This document shows positions 34,401 to 43,012 of a DNA stretch of 64,000 bases, piece by piece. The translations under genes were made by a program, and so were the position numbers. The stretch is from positions 124,001-188,000 of the IMG/VR virus record IMGVR_UViG_3300043399_000877. One strand, given 5' to 3'. Within the stretch, counting starts at the first letter, position 1. Every line of letters begins with the position of its first letter. The notes beneath the pieces are model-generated. The model searched no databases, was not told where the DNA came from, and worked only from the letters and a program-made list of their open reading frames with translations. This stretch comes from a virus.

Positions 34401-37385
34401 AGTAAATCCGATCGGCCCTTGAGGCCCTTGAACGCCTTGTATTCCCTGACTACCGGTAAATCCGATCGGTCCTTGTTGACCTTGAACTCCTTGTGTTCCT
34501 TGTACACCCTGAACTCCTTGAACTCCCTGACTACCGGTAAATCCGATCGGCCCTTGAGGCCCTTGAACGCCTTGTATTCCCTGACTACCGGTAAATCCGA
34601 TCGGTCCTTGGTTTCCTTGAACACCTTGTGTTCCTTGTACACCTTGAATTCCTTGACTGCCAGTAAATCCAATCGGTCCCTGCTGACCCTGAATGCCTTG
34701 AGTGCCCTGGGTTCCTTGACTACCAGTAAATCCAATCGGTCCCTGCTGACCCTGAATGCCTTGAGTGCCCTGGGTTCCTTGACTACCAGTAAATCCAATG
34801 GGACCTTGTTGACCTTGAATGCCCTGGACTCCTTGGCTTCCAGTGAAACCTGTTATACCTTGCGCGCCCTGAATTCCTTGTGTGCCTTGGATGCCTTGAC
34901 TACCAGTAAAGCCTGTTGGGCCAATTTCACCCTGAATACCTTGTGTTCCCTGACTTCCTTGACGTCCTTGAATTCCCTGACTGCCAGTAAAACCAATCAG
35001 GCCTTGTTCGCCCTGGATGCCCTGAACACCCTGACTACCGGTAAATCCGATGGGTCCTTGTTCGCCTTGGACACCTTGCGTACCCTGAATGCCTTGACTA
35101 CCGGTAAATCCGATGGGTCCTTGTTCGCCTTGGACACCTTGCGTACCCTGAATGCCTTGACTACCGGTAAATCCGATGGGTCCTTGTTCGCCTTGAATTC
35201 CTTGTAGTCCTTGACGTCCTTGAACACCTTGACTTCCAGTAAAACCAATCGGGCCCTGGTTGCCCTGTATGCCCTGAACTCCTTGGCTACCAGTAAATCC
35301 GATCGGGCCCTGGTTGCCCTGTATGCCCTGGCGACCTTGAATTCCTTGACTACCAGTAAAACCTGTTAACCCTTGTTCTCCTTGAACACCCTGTGTACCC
35401 TGAACTCCTTGGACTCCCTGACTGCCAGTAAACCCGATGGGTCCTTGCTCGCCTTGAATTCCTTGTAGTCCTTGTGTGCCTTGGCTACCGGTAAACCCGA
35501 TGGGTCCTTGAGATCCTTGAACTCCCTGTATGCCTTGAACTCCCTGGCTACCGGTAAATCCAATGGGTCCTTGAGCTCCCTGAACACCTTGAATTCCTTG
35601 TGTGCCCTGAGATCCTTGTAATCCATAAGGACTACCTACCCATTGACCACTTGAATTTATAACAGTTCCAATATCTTGAATACTATACCCACTCGTTACA
35701 ATATTGGCAGTATTGTCGATAGAAAATGTTGTTCCAGTTAAATCTATCCCGGCGCCTGCGCTATAAATCTGAGCAGAACTAATTTGAACAAAATTGATTG
35801 GTGTTGTTCCAAACGATATTGTTCCAGCAGTGGTCATTACATATAGTTCGCCGGCACCGGTTGCACCTTCTTTGACGAAGAATGCATCACCAGCACCCAA
35901 AGAGTCCGGGTCACTAGGTGCATAGGTATTTGCATCAAGCGATCTAACCAATATCCAATTTGTTGATCCCGACCCAACATTCGAAACTGTGTAAATTCCG
36001 TTGTGTGCAGCATTTGTTTGATTGTAAACAAGCACTCTGTCATTTAGGCTCAACGTAACACCGTCGATTACCAATGCAGTTTGTGTGCCAGAATTGGTAA
36101 GTGTTGCACCTACTCCGTCAGTTCCATTGTCGTAAGTTGCAGACAGCGCAGTAGGTGCTTCTACTCTTACGGCTATGTGATAATGTATAGCTGCTGAAGC
36201 AATTGTATCAACATATTGTTTTGTTGCTGCATGCATCGCAGTTGTTGGGTCGTTTGCAAGAGTCAAACGTCCGGCGGTCATAGCAGTGTCGGTATCACTT
36301 CTTAAAAACTGTGCAGAACTCAGTCCTTGAAGTGTTTGAGCGTCACCCGCCGTTGAACCCTGTATACCCTGGACACCTTGAACACCTTGACTACCAGTAA
36401 AACCCGTTAATCCTTGTTCGCCTTGAACGCCCTGACTTCCTTGGCGGCCTTGGATACCTTGTAATCCCTGTAGACCTTGAACGCCTTGGACGCCTTGACT
36501 ACCAGTATACCCCCTTGCACCTAAGTTTCCGTCTATACCCTGAATTCCTTGAACACCCTGAATTCCTTGAATACCCTGGGCGCCGTGGCTACCAGTGTAA
36601 CCGCGTTCACCCTGTGGACCAACTATTTGTCCAGCATTGTCCCAGGTGGCGCCGGTCCAAATATAAAGATTTCCTTCAGATTGAACAATGTATGCGTCGC
36701 CGATGTCACCAGTATAGCTTGATGGATACCCGGGAAGATCGGTTACTAGGCTTACGCTGCCCTTTAAAACAATACTAGTACCCTGTGGGCCTTGGCTACC
36801 AGTAAATCCGGTATCACCCTTGGAACCAGTAAATCCGGTATCACCCTTGGAACCTGTGAATCCTGACGACCCAGTATACCCTCTTGGACCGATATTTGAA
36901 AAGAATTTCCAAGTAGACCCGTCATATATAAAATTAACATTTGCTCTACCAGTGTCTAAATCAAAAATTTGAGCAGAATTTTCAATAGTTTCACCAGAAC
37001 CTGCGTCTACTGATAGGTTATTTATTGACCAGTCGCCACCGTCTGCTATTGAAACAAACTGACCGACAACCGGTGAACTGGGAAGTGTGACGGTAAATGC
37101 AAATACAGTGGTATCGGCAATGATAAACTCACCACTTGTGGCAGCGTAATTATTTGTTACTTTTGTCCAATTTATAATGGGTTCACCGACCCATTCACCA
37201 CTGGAATTTATTACTGTACCATAATTGTTTATTTTTAATGATACTGCACTTAGGTTTCCACCTACTTGAATTATTTGGCTAGCCAGTGCTTGTAACAAAA
37301 CTTCTGACGAATCTGAAGAATTTACAAAATTAATATTTTCAGTTTGTAGTCCATTTTTGACTACGAATCGTTTATCATTTGCCAT
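28482..37385 (-). CDS. Giant collagen-like tail fibre with S74 chaperone domain (2967 aa)
   Basis: Order: N-terminal attachment part (about 1-165, starting DKRFVVKNGLQTENI); short collagen blocks (about 166-345) split by a Trp/Tyr turn module; a globular part (about 346-585); a main Gly-X-Y block of about 1190 residues (about 585-1775) made of units such as [16 protein letters not shown]; a beta-rich part with tail-fibre repeats (QAYDAGLQSIAGLT and a near copy); and a C-terminal intramolecular chaperone (Peptidase S74) with the autocleavage site AYSSDARLKEN. The collagen block is poor in Pro, rich in Gln, Ile, Val, Thr and Ser. S74 domains fold trimeric fibres and are then cut off. Late box CATAAATA upstream and a GAGGGGA ribosome site. 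A long open frame on the other strand (32097-35207) is a by-product of the repeats. Confidence 0.93.
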   Translation of the reverse strand: MANDKRFVVKNGLQTENINFVNSSDSSEVLLQALASQIIQVGGNLSAVSLKINNYGTVINSSGEWVGEPIINWTKVTNNYAATSGEFIIADTTVFAFTVTLPSSPVVGQFVSIADGGDWSINNLSVDAGSGETIENSAQIFDLDTGRANVNFIYDGSTWKFFSNIGPRGYTGSSGFTGSKGDTGFTGSKGDTGFTGSQGPQGTSIVLKGSVSLVTDLPGYPSSYTGDIGDAYIVQSEGNLYIWTGATWDNAGQIVGPQGERGYTGSHGAQGIQGIQGVQGIQGIDGNLGARGYTGSQGVQGVQGLQGLQGIQGRQGSQGVQGEQGLTGFTGSQGVQGVQGIQGSTAGDAQTLQGLSSAQFLRSDTDTAMTAGRLTLANDPTTAMHAATKQYVDTIASAAIHYHIAVRVEAPTALSATYDNGTDGVGATLTNSGTQTALVIDGVTLSLNDRVLVYNQTNAAHNGIYTVSNVGSGSTNWILVRSLDANTYAPSDPDSLGAGDAFFVKEGATGAGELYVMTTAGTISFGTTPINFVQISSAQIYSAGAGIDLTGTTFSIDNTANIVTSGYSIQDIGTVINSSGQWVGSPYGLQGSQGTQGIQGVQGAQGPIGFTGSQGVQGIQGVQGSQGPIGFTGSQGTQGLQGIQGEQGPIGFTGSQGVQGVQGTQGVQGEQGLTGFTGSQGIQGRQGIQGNQGPIGFTGSQGVQGIQGNQGPIGFTGSQGVQGRQGLQGIQGEQGPIGFTGSQGIQGTQGVQGEQGPIGFTGSQGIQGTQGVQGEQGPIGFTGSQGVQGIQGEQGLIGFTGSQGIQGRQGSQGTQGIQGEIGPTGFTGSQGIQGTQGIQGAQGITGFTGSQGVQGIQGQQGPIGFTGSQGTQGTQGIQGQQGPIGFTGSQGTQGTQGIQGQQGPIGFTGSQGIQGVQGTQGVQGNQGPIGFTGSQGIQGVQGPQGPIGFTGSQGVQGVQGVQGTQGVQGQQGPIGFTGSQGIQGVQGPQGPIGFTGSQGVQGIQGRQGIQGDQGPIGFTGSQGVQGQQGPIGFTGSQGTQGIQGQQGPIGFTGSQGVQGVQGIQGQQGPIGFTGSQGVQGTQGVQGNQGPIGFTGSQGVQGTQGIQGQQGPVGFTGSQGVQGVQGVQGQQGPVGFTGSQGVQGRQGIQGFDGPIGFTGSQGVQGTQGVQGIQGSQGSVGFTGSQGSQGVQGVQGSDGSIGFTGSQGIQGIQGRQGIQGSQGPVGFTGSQGIQGVQGNQGPIGFTGSQGVQGAQGIQGVQGQQGPIGFTGSQGVQGVQGIQGSDGPIGFTGSQGVQGVQGVQGRQGIQGQQGPIGFTGSQGIQGVQGIQGVQGSDGSIGFTGSQGVQGRQGVQGIQGQQGPIGFTGSQGIQGTQGIQGSQGPIGFTGSQGVQGVQGQQGPIGFTGSQGVQGTQGIQGNQGPIGFTGSQGVQGVQGSQGVQGVQGIQGQQGPVGFTGSQGVQGVQGRQGITGTTGFTGSQGVQGVQGIQGFDGPIGYTGSQGVQGVQGIQGQQGPVGFTGSQGVQGVQGRQGITGTTGFTGSQGVQGVQGIQGFDGPIGYTGSQGIQGVQGIQGQQGPIGFTGSQGIQGRQGVQGVQGIQGQQGPIGFTGSQGIQGTQGIQGVQGSDGSIGFTGSQGVQGRQGVQGIQGQQGPIGFTGSQGIQGIQGQQGPIGFTGSQGVQGVQGQQGPIGFTGSRGFTGSQGVQGVQGQQGPIGFTGSQGVQGVQGNQGPIGFTGSQGVQGIQGQQGPIGFTGSRGFTGSQGIQGSQGSVGFTGSQGIQGTAGPSTTINATEDTSATTHYPVFVAAAGSNQTARVRATATALSYVPSTGTLTATTFSGNATTATTATNIAGGVAGGVPYQTGAGATAVTAAGTAGQAFVSAGASAPSWQTLTLENLPDAWVKRSVKAATTANITLSAPQTIDGVAVVAGDRVLVKNQTAAAENGIYVVAAGAWTRANDANIASELAAAAVAVDQGTANGGKTFDTDFKGTDTLGTTSMTWSRVLDTGTIGVDVQAYDAGLQSIAGLTTAADRMIYTTAADTYAVTTLTAAGRAILDDADAAAQRTTLGLVIGTNVQAYDAGLADIALVTPADNTIIVGNGTNWVGETGATARASLGLTIGTDVAAVNQTMNIGTTSVTINRGSAALALTGITSVNATNAAASLFTDNTTAAISIGTGQTSGTIDIGGTSGTGAITIGRAATTSQTLNLATGATASGFTKTVNIGTGGAAGSTTNVSIGDADGGSTKLLSPSAIVPGNLAVGADISAVTGPILTLAAITSGGTGYMNGTHTNVIMSGGTGSYSLATVTVALGVVTGVTLTWGGHRYTAGDVLTVPTLATTIATTGASGTGTTATLTFAAQAAAPFEVGSQIIVAGVTPTGYNGTFTVTACSTTSVSYANATTGAQTVAGTVKMGAALTNATVPVNTIQGTDIYVASANGSIGARLRLEFNSTTVNAGTELGAVVFASRDASTQSSGDLALVRGVGASTAGGSDLQIWTAATSAQPTLTAVFTSGGNFRMYNSAGTFYTELNNAPTADTTIIVPDITTAAPNTMAVIRSVATSGQFDTSTTTPTGTTRLNYGGYFYPTFINLSGSGDTATAATHYFVETGSDGFVRPKTLANVKTELLGNQFVTFAGPTAARTYTLPDATSTIATLAAVQTFSADKTFSAQIISTNAWDAVNNNGQIYLNGTTGNRIDWNTNGVAIPAFTTRSAGTKLVLYPGVGAAAVDYAIGIATDTLWNSVPTSAGQFSWYAGTTEVGNLSGIGGLTITRLRCNATADVNLTSTLHGFQVGPSTAANVCIDPNEIMARNNGATNTLIINGLGGSVTFGGAITAAGEITAYSSDARLKENVQVVSNAVEKLSKINGVYYNWKSEATELGLAVDPDKVEVGLLAQEVQAVLPEAVAPAPFDHKEDSQGNLYSKSGENYLTIKYERLVPLLIEAIKEQQITINSLTAQLEQIRKTINGGE
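32040..35632 (-). repeat. Collagen-coding tandem repeat region 1
   Basis: About 3.6 kb of degenerate 45-81 bp units coding for Gly-X-Y triplets, with some perfect recent duplications: a 189-bp unit starting at 32704 and 32893, a 63-bp unit at 34668 and 34731, and a 63-bp unit near 35041 and 35104. Confidence 0.92.
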
Positions 37386-37419
37386 TTGGTTCCACTATCC
37401 CCTCGAAGGCTTATATTTG

Positions 37420-37427
37420 TATTTATG
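37420..37427 (-). promoter_or_regulatory. Late promoter box CATAAATA for the 2967-aa fibre
   Basis: Leaves a leader of about 30 nt ending in the ribosome site GAGGGGA before the ATG at 37385. Confidence 0.65.
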
Positions 37428-37436
37428 GTTTTTGCA

Positions 37437-37796
37437 TCAAAGCGTTGGCCAAGATATATTGAAGGGATCAGGTTGTAATGTTATGTCCCGCAATGCTTGG
37501 CGGTAACTTGAAAGTTCGATTGGAACAGCCTTTCCTTCTTCATAAAGTCTTATAACCGAAATATCACTATTAGCCAACAAAATATTTCTATAATTACGAA
37601 TCTCTTGCCATTTTAAATCTATTTCTGCTTCATTCGGATTGCGTACAATCCAACTTGATCCGTTCCATTCCAAGATCTCCCCTTTTGTAATTTCTGGTTT
37701 TTCTGGAGCAAGAACAAAGTCGTTAATATTATAATTTTGAACATCCGTTGGCAACGGGTATGGATATGAACCTTTATAGCTGTATAGTTTTTCCAT
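37437..37796 (-). CDS. Tail fibre assembly chaperone
   Basis: 119 aa. The C-terminal half has the pattern of phage tail assembly chaperones: WQEIRNYRNILLANSDISVIRL, then SYRQALRDITLQPDPFNISWP. The N-terminal half carries one ILEWNGSSWIVRNP turn, the same module seen in the structural proteins. It overlaps the polyglycine fibre gene by 1 nt and directly precedes the 2967-aa fibre gene, fitting a role in folding or attaching one of them. It ends just before the promoter of the big fibre. Confidence 0.85.
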   Translation of the reverse strand: MEKLYSYKGSYPYPLPTDVQNYNINDFVLAPEKPEITKGEILEWNGSSWIVRNPNEAEIDLKWQEIRNYRNILLANSDISVIRLYEEGKAVPIELSSYRQALRDITLQPDPFNISWPTL

Positions 37797-39193
37797 TATA
37801 ATGTTCCTGTGTTAGTTGACGGGAACGATCTGTTTGGTCCCCAAATAATTCTGACTGCGCCAACTCTTCCATTTCCGCTGGAACCGTAGGTTGTATCTAC
37901 ACCACCACCGCCGCCGCCATAAACACCGCCATTTGGGGGCGTACCTGCGCCACCACCGCTGCCGCCGCCTGCTTGAACGGAAGCGCCCGTGCCACCAGCA
38001 CCGTTTGTACCTGCACCAAGAATACCAACACCACCGCCACCGCCTGCAGTGCTGGTGCTGCCGTATCCACCACCACCGCCACCACCGGCGCCAGCAGACC
38101 CAGCGGCGCTGCCAGAAGTGCCGCCGGTTCCACCATTTCCAGTGTAGCCACCGGCGCCGCCACCGCCGCCTGATGTAGTGCTTACGTTTGATGCGCCATT
38201 ACCACCATTGCCACCATTTGGACTATATCCGCCGCCAGCGCCACCGGCTCCACCAGTTAATCCTTGTTTACCACCATAAGCCACAACGGTAGATGTATTA
38301 ATAAAATATGAATCTCCACCAGTCGTGCCGTTGCCACTTACGCTACCGGACCCGGCCGCGCCCACAACTACCGTATACGAGTTTCCCGGGACTACTGAAA
38401 TGTTATTTCGCCAAGCTAGTCCGCCACCACCCCCGCCGCCGCCGCCAGATGCCCCGGCACCACCCCCGCCGCCACCACCCACGCACACAACATGTACCCA
38501 GTTTACACCCGCCGGGCAGGTCCATGAAAATGTACCAGCTGATGAATACGTTGCTTCACCATTAGAGGAAGGATAAACAATGGTTTCTGAGACAGACACA
38601 TACTTCCATCCAGTATTCATATATACATTTAACAGGTTTGTGGTAGTGTCATACCATTGTAAACCAACAGTGGGCGACACTGGCGCAGTATCTGATACAA
38701 CTATTGCATTTGGTCCAGTAATTCCTTGAACACCCTGGCGTCCTTGAACGCCTTGAAGACCTTGAACTCCCTGGCTACCAGTGTACCCAGCCCCGATGAT
38801 ACCTTGGACGCCTTGAACCCCTTGACTTCCGGTATATCCTGTAGTTCCTGCTCCGGTAATTCCTTGAACACCTTGAACGCCTTGAATACCAGCATCACCA
38901 TTTGCACCAGTTATACCTTGAAGACCTTGAACTCCTTGACTTCCGGTATATCCCGTAGTTCCTGCTCCGGTAATTCCTTGAACGCCTTGAGCACCTCGGC
39001 TTCCGGTGTATCCCGTAGTGCCTGTCCCGGTAATTCCCTGGGGTCCTTGAATACCTTGTACACCTTGGCCACTGCCACCGCCGCCCCCGTTACCACCAGT
39101 TCCTTGAATACCCTGAATTCCCTGTGGGCCTTGTATTGTAAAAGAAGGGCTTACGCTTGAAAAAAAATCACTTAATTTTACCCTAGTTGTCAT
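37796..39193 (-). CDS. Short collagen-like, polyglycine-tipped fibre/adhesin (465 aa)
   Basis: Residues of about 20-165 are collagen-like ([21 protein letters not shown]); a turn module with [17 protein letters not shown] follows; from about 215 there is [23 protein letters not shown] and a C-terminal domain with many runs of six to nine glycines, ending GAVRIIWGP. Polyglycine-rich tips of this kind form polyglycine-II sandwiches in gp38-type adhesins of T-even phages and tend to carry receptor specificity. The start is the ATG at 39193 after GGGTGGG; late box AATAAATA (39216-39223). The partner chaperone is encoded next. Which receptor it binds is unknown. Confidence 0.82.
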   Translation of the reverse strand: MTTRVKLSDFFSSVSPSFTIQGPQGIQGIQGTGGNGGGGGSGQGVQGIQGPQGITGTGTTGYTGSRGAQGVQGITGAGTTGYTGSQGVQGLQGITGANGDAGIQGVQGVQGITGAGTTGYTGSQGVQGVQGIIGAGYTGSQGVQGLQGVQGRQGVQGITGPNAIVVSDTAPVSPTVGLQWYDTTTNLLNVYMNTGWKYVSVSETIVYPSSNGEATYSSAGTFSWTCPAGVNWVHVVCVGGGGGGGAGASGGGGGGGGGLAWRNNISVVPGNSYTVVVGAAGSGSVSGNGTTGGDSYFINTSTVVAYGGKQGLTGGAGGAGGGYSPNGGNGGNGASNVSTTSGGGGGAGGYTGNGGTGGTSGSAAGSAGAGGGGGGGYGSTSTAGGGGGVGILGAGTNGAGGTGASVQAGGGSGGGAGTPPNGGVYGGGGGGVDTTYGSSGNGRVGAVRIIWGPNRSFPSTNTGTL

Positions 39194-39215
39194 TAAACCC
39201 ACCCATCTATTAGTA

Positions 39216-39223
39216 TATTTATT
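39216..39223 (-). promoter_or_regulatory. Late promoter box AATAAATA
   Basis: Lies 22 nt before the ATG of the polyglycine fibre gene at 39193 and overlaps the 3' end of the gene before it. Confidence 0.55.
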
Positions 39224-39224
39224 G

Positions 39225-39896
39225 TCATGCCAATATCAAAGTTTCTGAAATTTTATACTGAGTTGAATTAGCAGTTGTCCTTGTTGCCATAAGGCGAACA
39301 TTTGCTCCGCTTATATCAACATCGTACACAACAATTGCTGCTGCCCCAGTATACACTACACCATATTCGGTTGCGCTCGCGGTAGTACCATTGTGGGCAA
39401 CTAATAATTCTGATATTTGAACTTCACCAGTTATACTATCATATGCTTGTACTATAAGTTTACCTGATCTAAAGCCAGATGTTGAAAAACTTGCAATCTG
39501 CGTTTTACTAGTAGTTGTTAACGTGATTGATTCTGAATTTAAATTTACATTTGAATTTATTTTTATGTCACCAGCAACATCCAATTTTGATGATGGTGAA
39601 CCGGTACCTATACCAACACGACCAGTTGCAATATCATAAACTAAGCCAGTTGCTGCTGCTAAAATACCTGAATTATTAAAAATTACCTGCGTATTGCTGC
39701 CGGGTGCTGTTAGATTAGTAGCCGGATTTAACCAACTTCTAACGCCAGCGGTTGTAGACGATAAAATATATCCATTTGACGCCGGTACACCAAGGTCAGG
39801 TTCAGCTTCTGCTAGAGTCAAGAACTGGTATCTGTCAGCCGAAACTTCGGTTGCTGGGGTTTTTTCTACTCTATTTGACAGAAGCTGACTTAACAC
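39225..39896 (-). CDS. Small fibre/virion protein sharing an N-terminal module with the 2111-aa fibre
   Basis: 223 aa. The first about 60 residues ([27 protein letters not shown], then NGYIL) closely resemble the start of the 2111-aa fibre (KTIPPGEISDKRYEFMRPGEAEPNLGLP, NGYYL), so both probably dock on the same virion site. The rest is beta-rich with the fibre motif [20 protein letters not shown] and a C-terminal sandwich. Start is GTG at 39896 with GGAG 9 nt upstream inside the end of the upstream gene. No enzymatic motif. Probably a tail or head decoration or fibre component. Confidence 0.75.
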   Translation of the reverse strand: MLSQLLSNRVEKTPATEVSADRYQFLTLAEAEPDLGVPASNGYILSSTTAGVRSWLNPATNLTAPGSNTQVIFNNSGILAAATGLVYDIATGRVGIGTGSPSSKLDVAGDIKINSNVNLNSESITLTTTSKTQIASFSTSGFRSGKLIVQAYDSITGEVQISELLVAHNGTTASATEYGVVYTGAAAIVVYDVDISGANVRLMATRTTANSTQYKISETLILA

Positions 39897-39898
39897 TT

Positions 39899-40363
39899 TT
39901 ATTCAACTCCCACATGCTCGTTTGATAGTTTTTCTTCTGCTGCGGCCCACACGTCAAAAACGCTGTTGCTTTCTGCACGTATTTGTATTCGATCTCCATT
40001 TGCCGCATTTGGGTCACGCTTAAACAAGCTGCGTCCCTGTAACGGTATAAATGCTGTGTCGCCGGCTGGTACCTTTGCTCTGCCCAACTCAACAGTCACA
40101 CCGTCTTCAGTTAATAATATAACTTCAATCCATTTTGTCACACTATCTTTATTTCTGGCCGATAACGGTGTTAAAAAGAAAACTTCTCCCGGTCTAATTG
40201 CGCGGGCCTCGTCAACAGGGTCGCGTGTTGAAAACTTTGTGGAAGCATCCGGTACACTAAAATCCGGTGCTTCGGCAATTGTTGTATAACTGGTTGTAAC
40301 ATTTATCATACTTACTCTTATAGGTTTTCCAGTACTGGGTGTCCTGCATGTAATCCTTGCCAT
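39899..40363 (-). CDS. Virion-associated protein (154 aa)
   Basis: Not recognised beyond a beta-rich fold with IEVILLTEDGVTVELGRAKVPAGDTAFIPLQG near the centre, a pattern found in capsid- or tail-associated proteins of marine T4-like phages. GGAG lies upstream of the ATG. It is 2 nt from the next gene and 3 nt from the previous one, inside the late fibre operon, so a virion role is likely from context. Confidence 0.65.
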   Translation of the reverse strand: MARITCRTPSTGKPIRVSMINVTTSYTTIAEAPDFSVPDASTKFSTRDPVDEARAIRPGEVFFLTPLSARNKDSVTKWIEVILLTEDGVTVELGRAKVPAGDTAFIPLQGRSLFKRDPNAANGDRIQIRAESNSVFDVWAAAEEKLSNEHVGVE

Positions 40364-40366
40364 ATT

Positions 40367-42919
40367 TTAAAAACTCCTTGCGATTGCAGCACGAGTTGCA
40401 ATCCTGTTAACTGATTGTTCAAAAGGCGGGCCAGTAAGCTCACCGGTGTCAGCATCTATTTTCATACCACCGATAAAGAGAGCCGATCCCTGATCGTCTT
40501 GTCCGCTAGCAATAACTATCCCGTTGTTTAATTCTAGAATGCTTTCTTCGATAGTTGCAAAATTTCTTGCAGGCGGTATTTTGGTAAGTGCGACACCTGC
40601 CATGATGCCGGTCCAAGTGTGTCCTATTGCAGTAATAGTTGACGGCTCTGAAACCAATGTTGGATCTAATACTGTTTGTGTTAACGCGGAAACCAAAGCA
40701 GTTACAATAGTATCAGCTGCACTACCAACACCGGCTAATGCGTTTACTTGGTCTCGTAAATATTCCCAACTATAAATAAAAGCCCCTAAAAGACTTTGAT
40801 TTTCTAAATTAAGATAACGTAACACTGACCTTGCTATAGCGCGACTGTTTGCGGTTATTGTTGTAAAACTAGTCCTAAATTCAGCATCCGGCCAACTTGT
40901 GCTGGGTGAAACTTTAATCGGAGGTTCACCGTCAGTAGCTATTGTGTTTATAATATTATCCATTCTAGCTTGCGCAAACGCTGCTGCCGCACTACTACCA
41001 GCAGTACCGCTGGTATCTTGAGACCCGGTATTTCCACTACTTTTTGTTATAGATATTCCTTGAAGAATGTCACCTAGTATATTTTTTAGTCTTTGAAATG
41101 CAGCAATTGTTGGGAATTTTTCATCTGTACCAAATTGCCCTGTGGTTCCCACATAATAAGCCATAGCAGCATTATATGTTTCCAAATTGCCACCATAAGT
41201 AAGATCGTATCTTAATGCGTCAATAATGAATCCAACGTCTCTGCGACATGCTGCACTGTTATAAGTAAAACTACTACTAAACGGGCTTATGTTTCCGGCC
41301 ACTTGCACCGCAATCCATGCATCTATTTCATCTTGAATAAATGTCTTATTTGCAAGCAACAGCCGTCTAGCATTAAAATAGCCAGTATCGTATCCTGTGG
41401 GATCAGTTAAAACAAATGCGTTTGCGTTTGCTTCTCCGTTGGTTATAATGTCTATAATTTCATCAAAAAGCGCATTTGCGCGAGTAAGCGAGGTACCACT
41501 TAAATAGCTACCAAATACTGATTTTTGCTCAGCTAGTGCTAATAGTGTGTTTGCTTTTTGGTTTGTTAACACTTCGCTAGCATTTGCACGATAGTATGCT
41601 AATGCACTTTTTATACTTCTAAAATTGCTGTTGAATAGCAGATCATAAACTACTGCTTCATTGATGAGCAATGTATCCCTAAAACATTTGTCATAGTCGT
41701 AATTGGCTGCTGTAAAAGTTCTGTTTCCCTGTGTATCAAAAAATCCCCGTGCAAAATCCAACATGGGTTTTTCATTTGCAGTGCTTAGTGTCCAACTTAA
41801 TGCTTGTAGGAACAATCCTGCATCGCGTTCGGTAGTTGCTTCATAGTCAGCTGGCCAATTGGTAGTAAAACCTTGGGAGTCTAGTTCAGATATCAAATTA
41901 GAAATTATAGTAGTTTTTGCTGCATCAATAGCGGTGCTGGCCGCAGATTGTGCTGTAAGAGTAATGGCCACTTCTGTTGGGTTTACTAGATTTCGGGTAC
42001 CACTAGAAACCATTGTATAGTCGCCAAACTGTGTTGAACAACTTGATAATATTATTTGTCCACCGCCTAATGCATAAAAATGTCTATGACACCACATGCT
42101 TACAGCATTAACAGCATTGATTAGTGCGCCATTTTTAGCACAATAACCAATTCCGTTATGTGTCACAGGCGTTGCGCCCCAGGTCATTATGTTGGGGAAT
42201 ATACTATCAGGATCGAGAACACTTGCATCGGCCAGTACTACTCCAGCGCCGCGGCCTACCAATGGGTTAGCGTTTTCACGATCTAATGGTGGGGCTATGC
42301 TGGTCCAGTATGGTGGTGTTCTAACTACAATTTTGTGAACGTATGGTACTCGGGTAATTCTGGCGCCGGGACGAAAACAAATCGCGAATCCTTCAGTTGG
42401 ATTATCCATGTCATCAAGGCGCCAACCTTCAAAAACAGGTCCTTCAACAAAACAACCAGAACCCAATCTAAAAACATTGCGTTCTTCGTATCCAACTTCT
42501 GGTCTTATAAAAACTGTCCGGTGTGCTGCTCTTATTACTGTGTTATCTGGAACATCCAAATGACCTTGTGTTATGTATACGCCCGGACCTATATCAATAA
42601 GAGTTAATGCTTCTCTTGCAACTGCGACTTCAAGAGCTTTTTCTATAGTTGCAAATGCGCTGCTCCAAGTATCACCACTGTTGCGATCGTTACCGGCTTT
42701 TTGAACATATAGAGTGTTCTCAATAGGAACACTTCCGGATATTTCAACAATATCTTCGTAAGTTACATTTTGCTGTAATGCTTGATCAAAATATTCTTGA
42801 TATTGTTTTAGGAACATTTTGCCATCATAGGTATTGATGGCTATTTCACCCAAATCGAGTTGTTGAATGGTAGGCACCTTGTCAGGTACCGAACTGCGAC
42901 GTAATTTAATCGTTGACAT
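40367..42919 (-). CDS. Fibre protein with beta-helix start and RDVG-type repeats (850 aa)
   Basis: Begins with a tail-attachment domain of the Mtd N-terminal type (STIKLRRSSVPDKVPTIQQLDLGEIAINTYDGKMFLK), followed by a parallel beta-helix-like part (YVQKAGNDRNSGDTWSSAFATIEKALEVA and GPGVYITQGHLDVPDNTVIR). Then come copies of a helical repeat with the core CxRDVGxIxDAxxYD (CFRDTLLINEAVVYD, CRRDVGFIIDALRYD). The repeat is shared with the 1637-aa protein. The C-terminus has ITAIGHTWTGIMAGVALTKIPPARN. Start ATG at 42919 with AAGGG upstream. The box GATAAATA lies inside a hairpin that also ends the previous gene. Probably a side fibre or baseplate fibre. Confidence 0.8.
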   Translation of the reverse strand: MSTIKLRRSSVPDKVPTIQQLDLGEIAINTYDGKMFLKQYQEYFDQALQQNVTYEDIVEISGSVPIENTLYVQKAGNDRNSGDTWSSAFATIEKALEVAVAREALTLIDIGPGVYITQGHLDVPDNTVIRAAHRTVFIRPEVGYEERNVFRLGSGCFVEGPVFEGWRLDDMDNPTEGFAICFRPGARITRVPYVHKIVVRTPPYWTSIAPPLDRENANPLVGRGAGVVLADASVLDPDSIFPNIMTWGATPVTHNGIGYCAKNGALINAVNAVSMWCHRHFYALGGGQIILSSCSTQFGDYTMVSSGTRNLVNPTEVAITLTAQSAASTAIDAAKTTIISNLISELDSQGFTTNWPADYEATTERDAGLFLQALSWTLSTANEKPMLDFARGFFDTQGNRTFTAANYDYDKCFRDTLLINEAVVYDLLFNSNFRSIKSALAYYRANASEVLTNQKANTLLALAEQKSVFGSYLSGTSLTRANALFDEIIDIITNGEANANAFVLTDPTGYDTGYFNARRLLLANKTFIQDEIDAWIAVQVAGNISPFSSSFTYNSAACRRDVGFIIDALRYDLTYGGNLETYNAAMAYYVGTTGQFGTDEKFPTIAAFQRLKNILGDILQGISITKSSGNTGSQDTSGTAGSSAAAAFAQARMDNIINTIATDGEPPIKVSPSTSWPDAEFRTSFTTITANSRAIARSVLRYLNLENQSLLGAFIYSWEYLRDQVNALAGVGSAADTIVTALVSALTQTVLDPTLVSEPSTITAIGHTWTGIMAGVALTKIPPARNFATIEESILELNNGIVIASGQDDQGSALFIGGMKIDADTGELTGPPFEQSVNRIATRAAIARSF

Positions 42920-42960
42920 ATGCAACCCTTCTAATTTTGCTGACTATATAGTCAAGAAAA

Positions 42961-43001
42961 AGCCCTAAAGCAAATATATATGAATATTTATCTTTAGGGC
43001 T
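42961..43001 (-). terminator. Terminator with a late promoter in its loop
   Basis: A 10-bp perfect stem (AGCCCTAAAG and complement, 21-nt loop) followed by five T on the minus strand ends the upstream fibre gene. GATAAATA (42985-42992) lies at the start of the loop and drives the 850-aa gene. Confidence 0.8.
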
Positions 43002-43012
43002 AGGTTAGGGTA

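Noticed and set aside
32097-35207. 1036-codon open frame on the plus strand
   Set aside because: It lies exactly opposite the collagen-coding repeats. The open frame is a by-product of Gly-X-Y codon periodicity (repeated NALTSGKS-like product) and has no ribosome site or promoter.
32040-35632. Regular short repeats that could be mistaken for a CRISPR array
   Set aside because: Repeats are in frame, degenerate and translate to collagen triplets; there are no unique spacers of fixed length.
37891-38576. His/Pro-rich and Thr/Ala-rich frames on the plus strand
   Set aside because: Shadows of the polyglycine-coding region.
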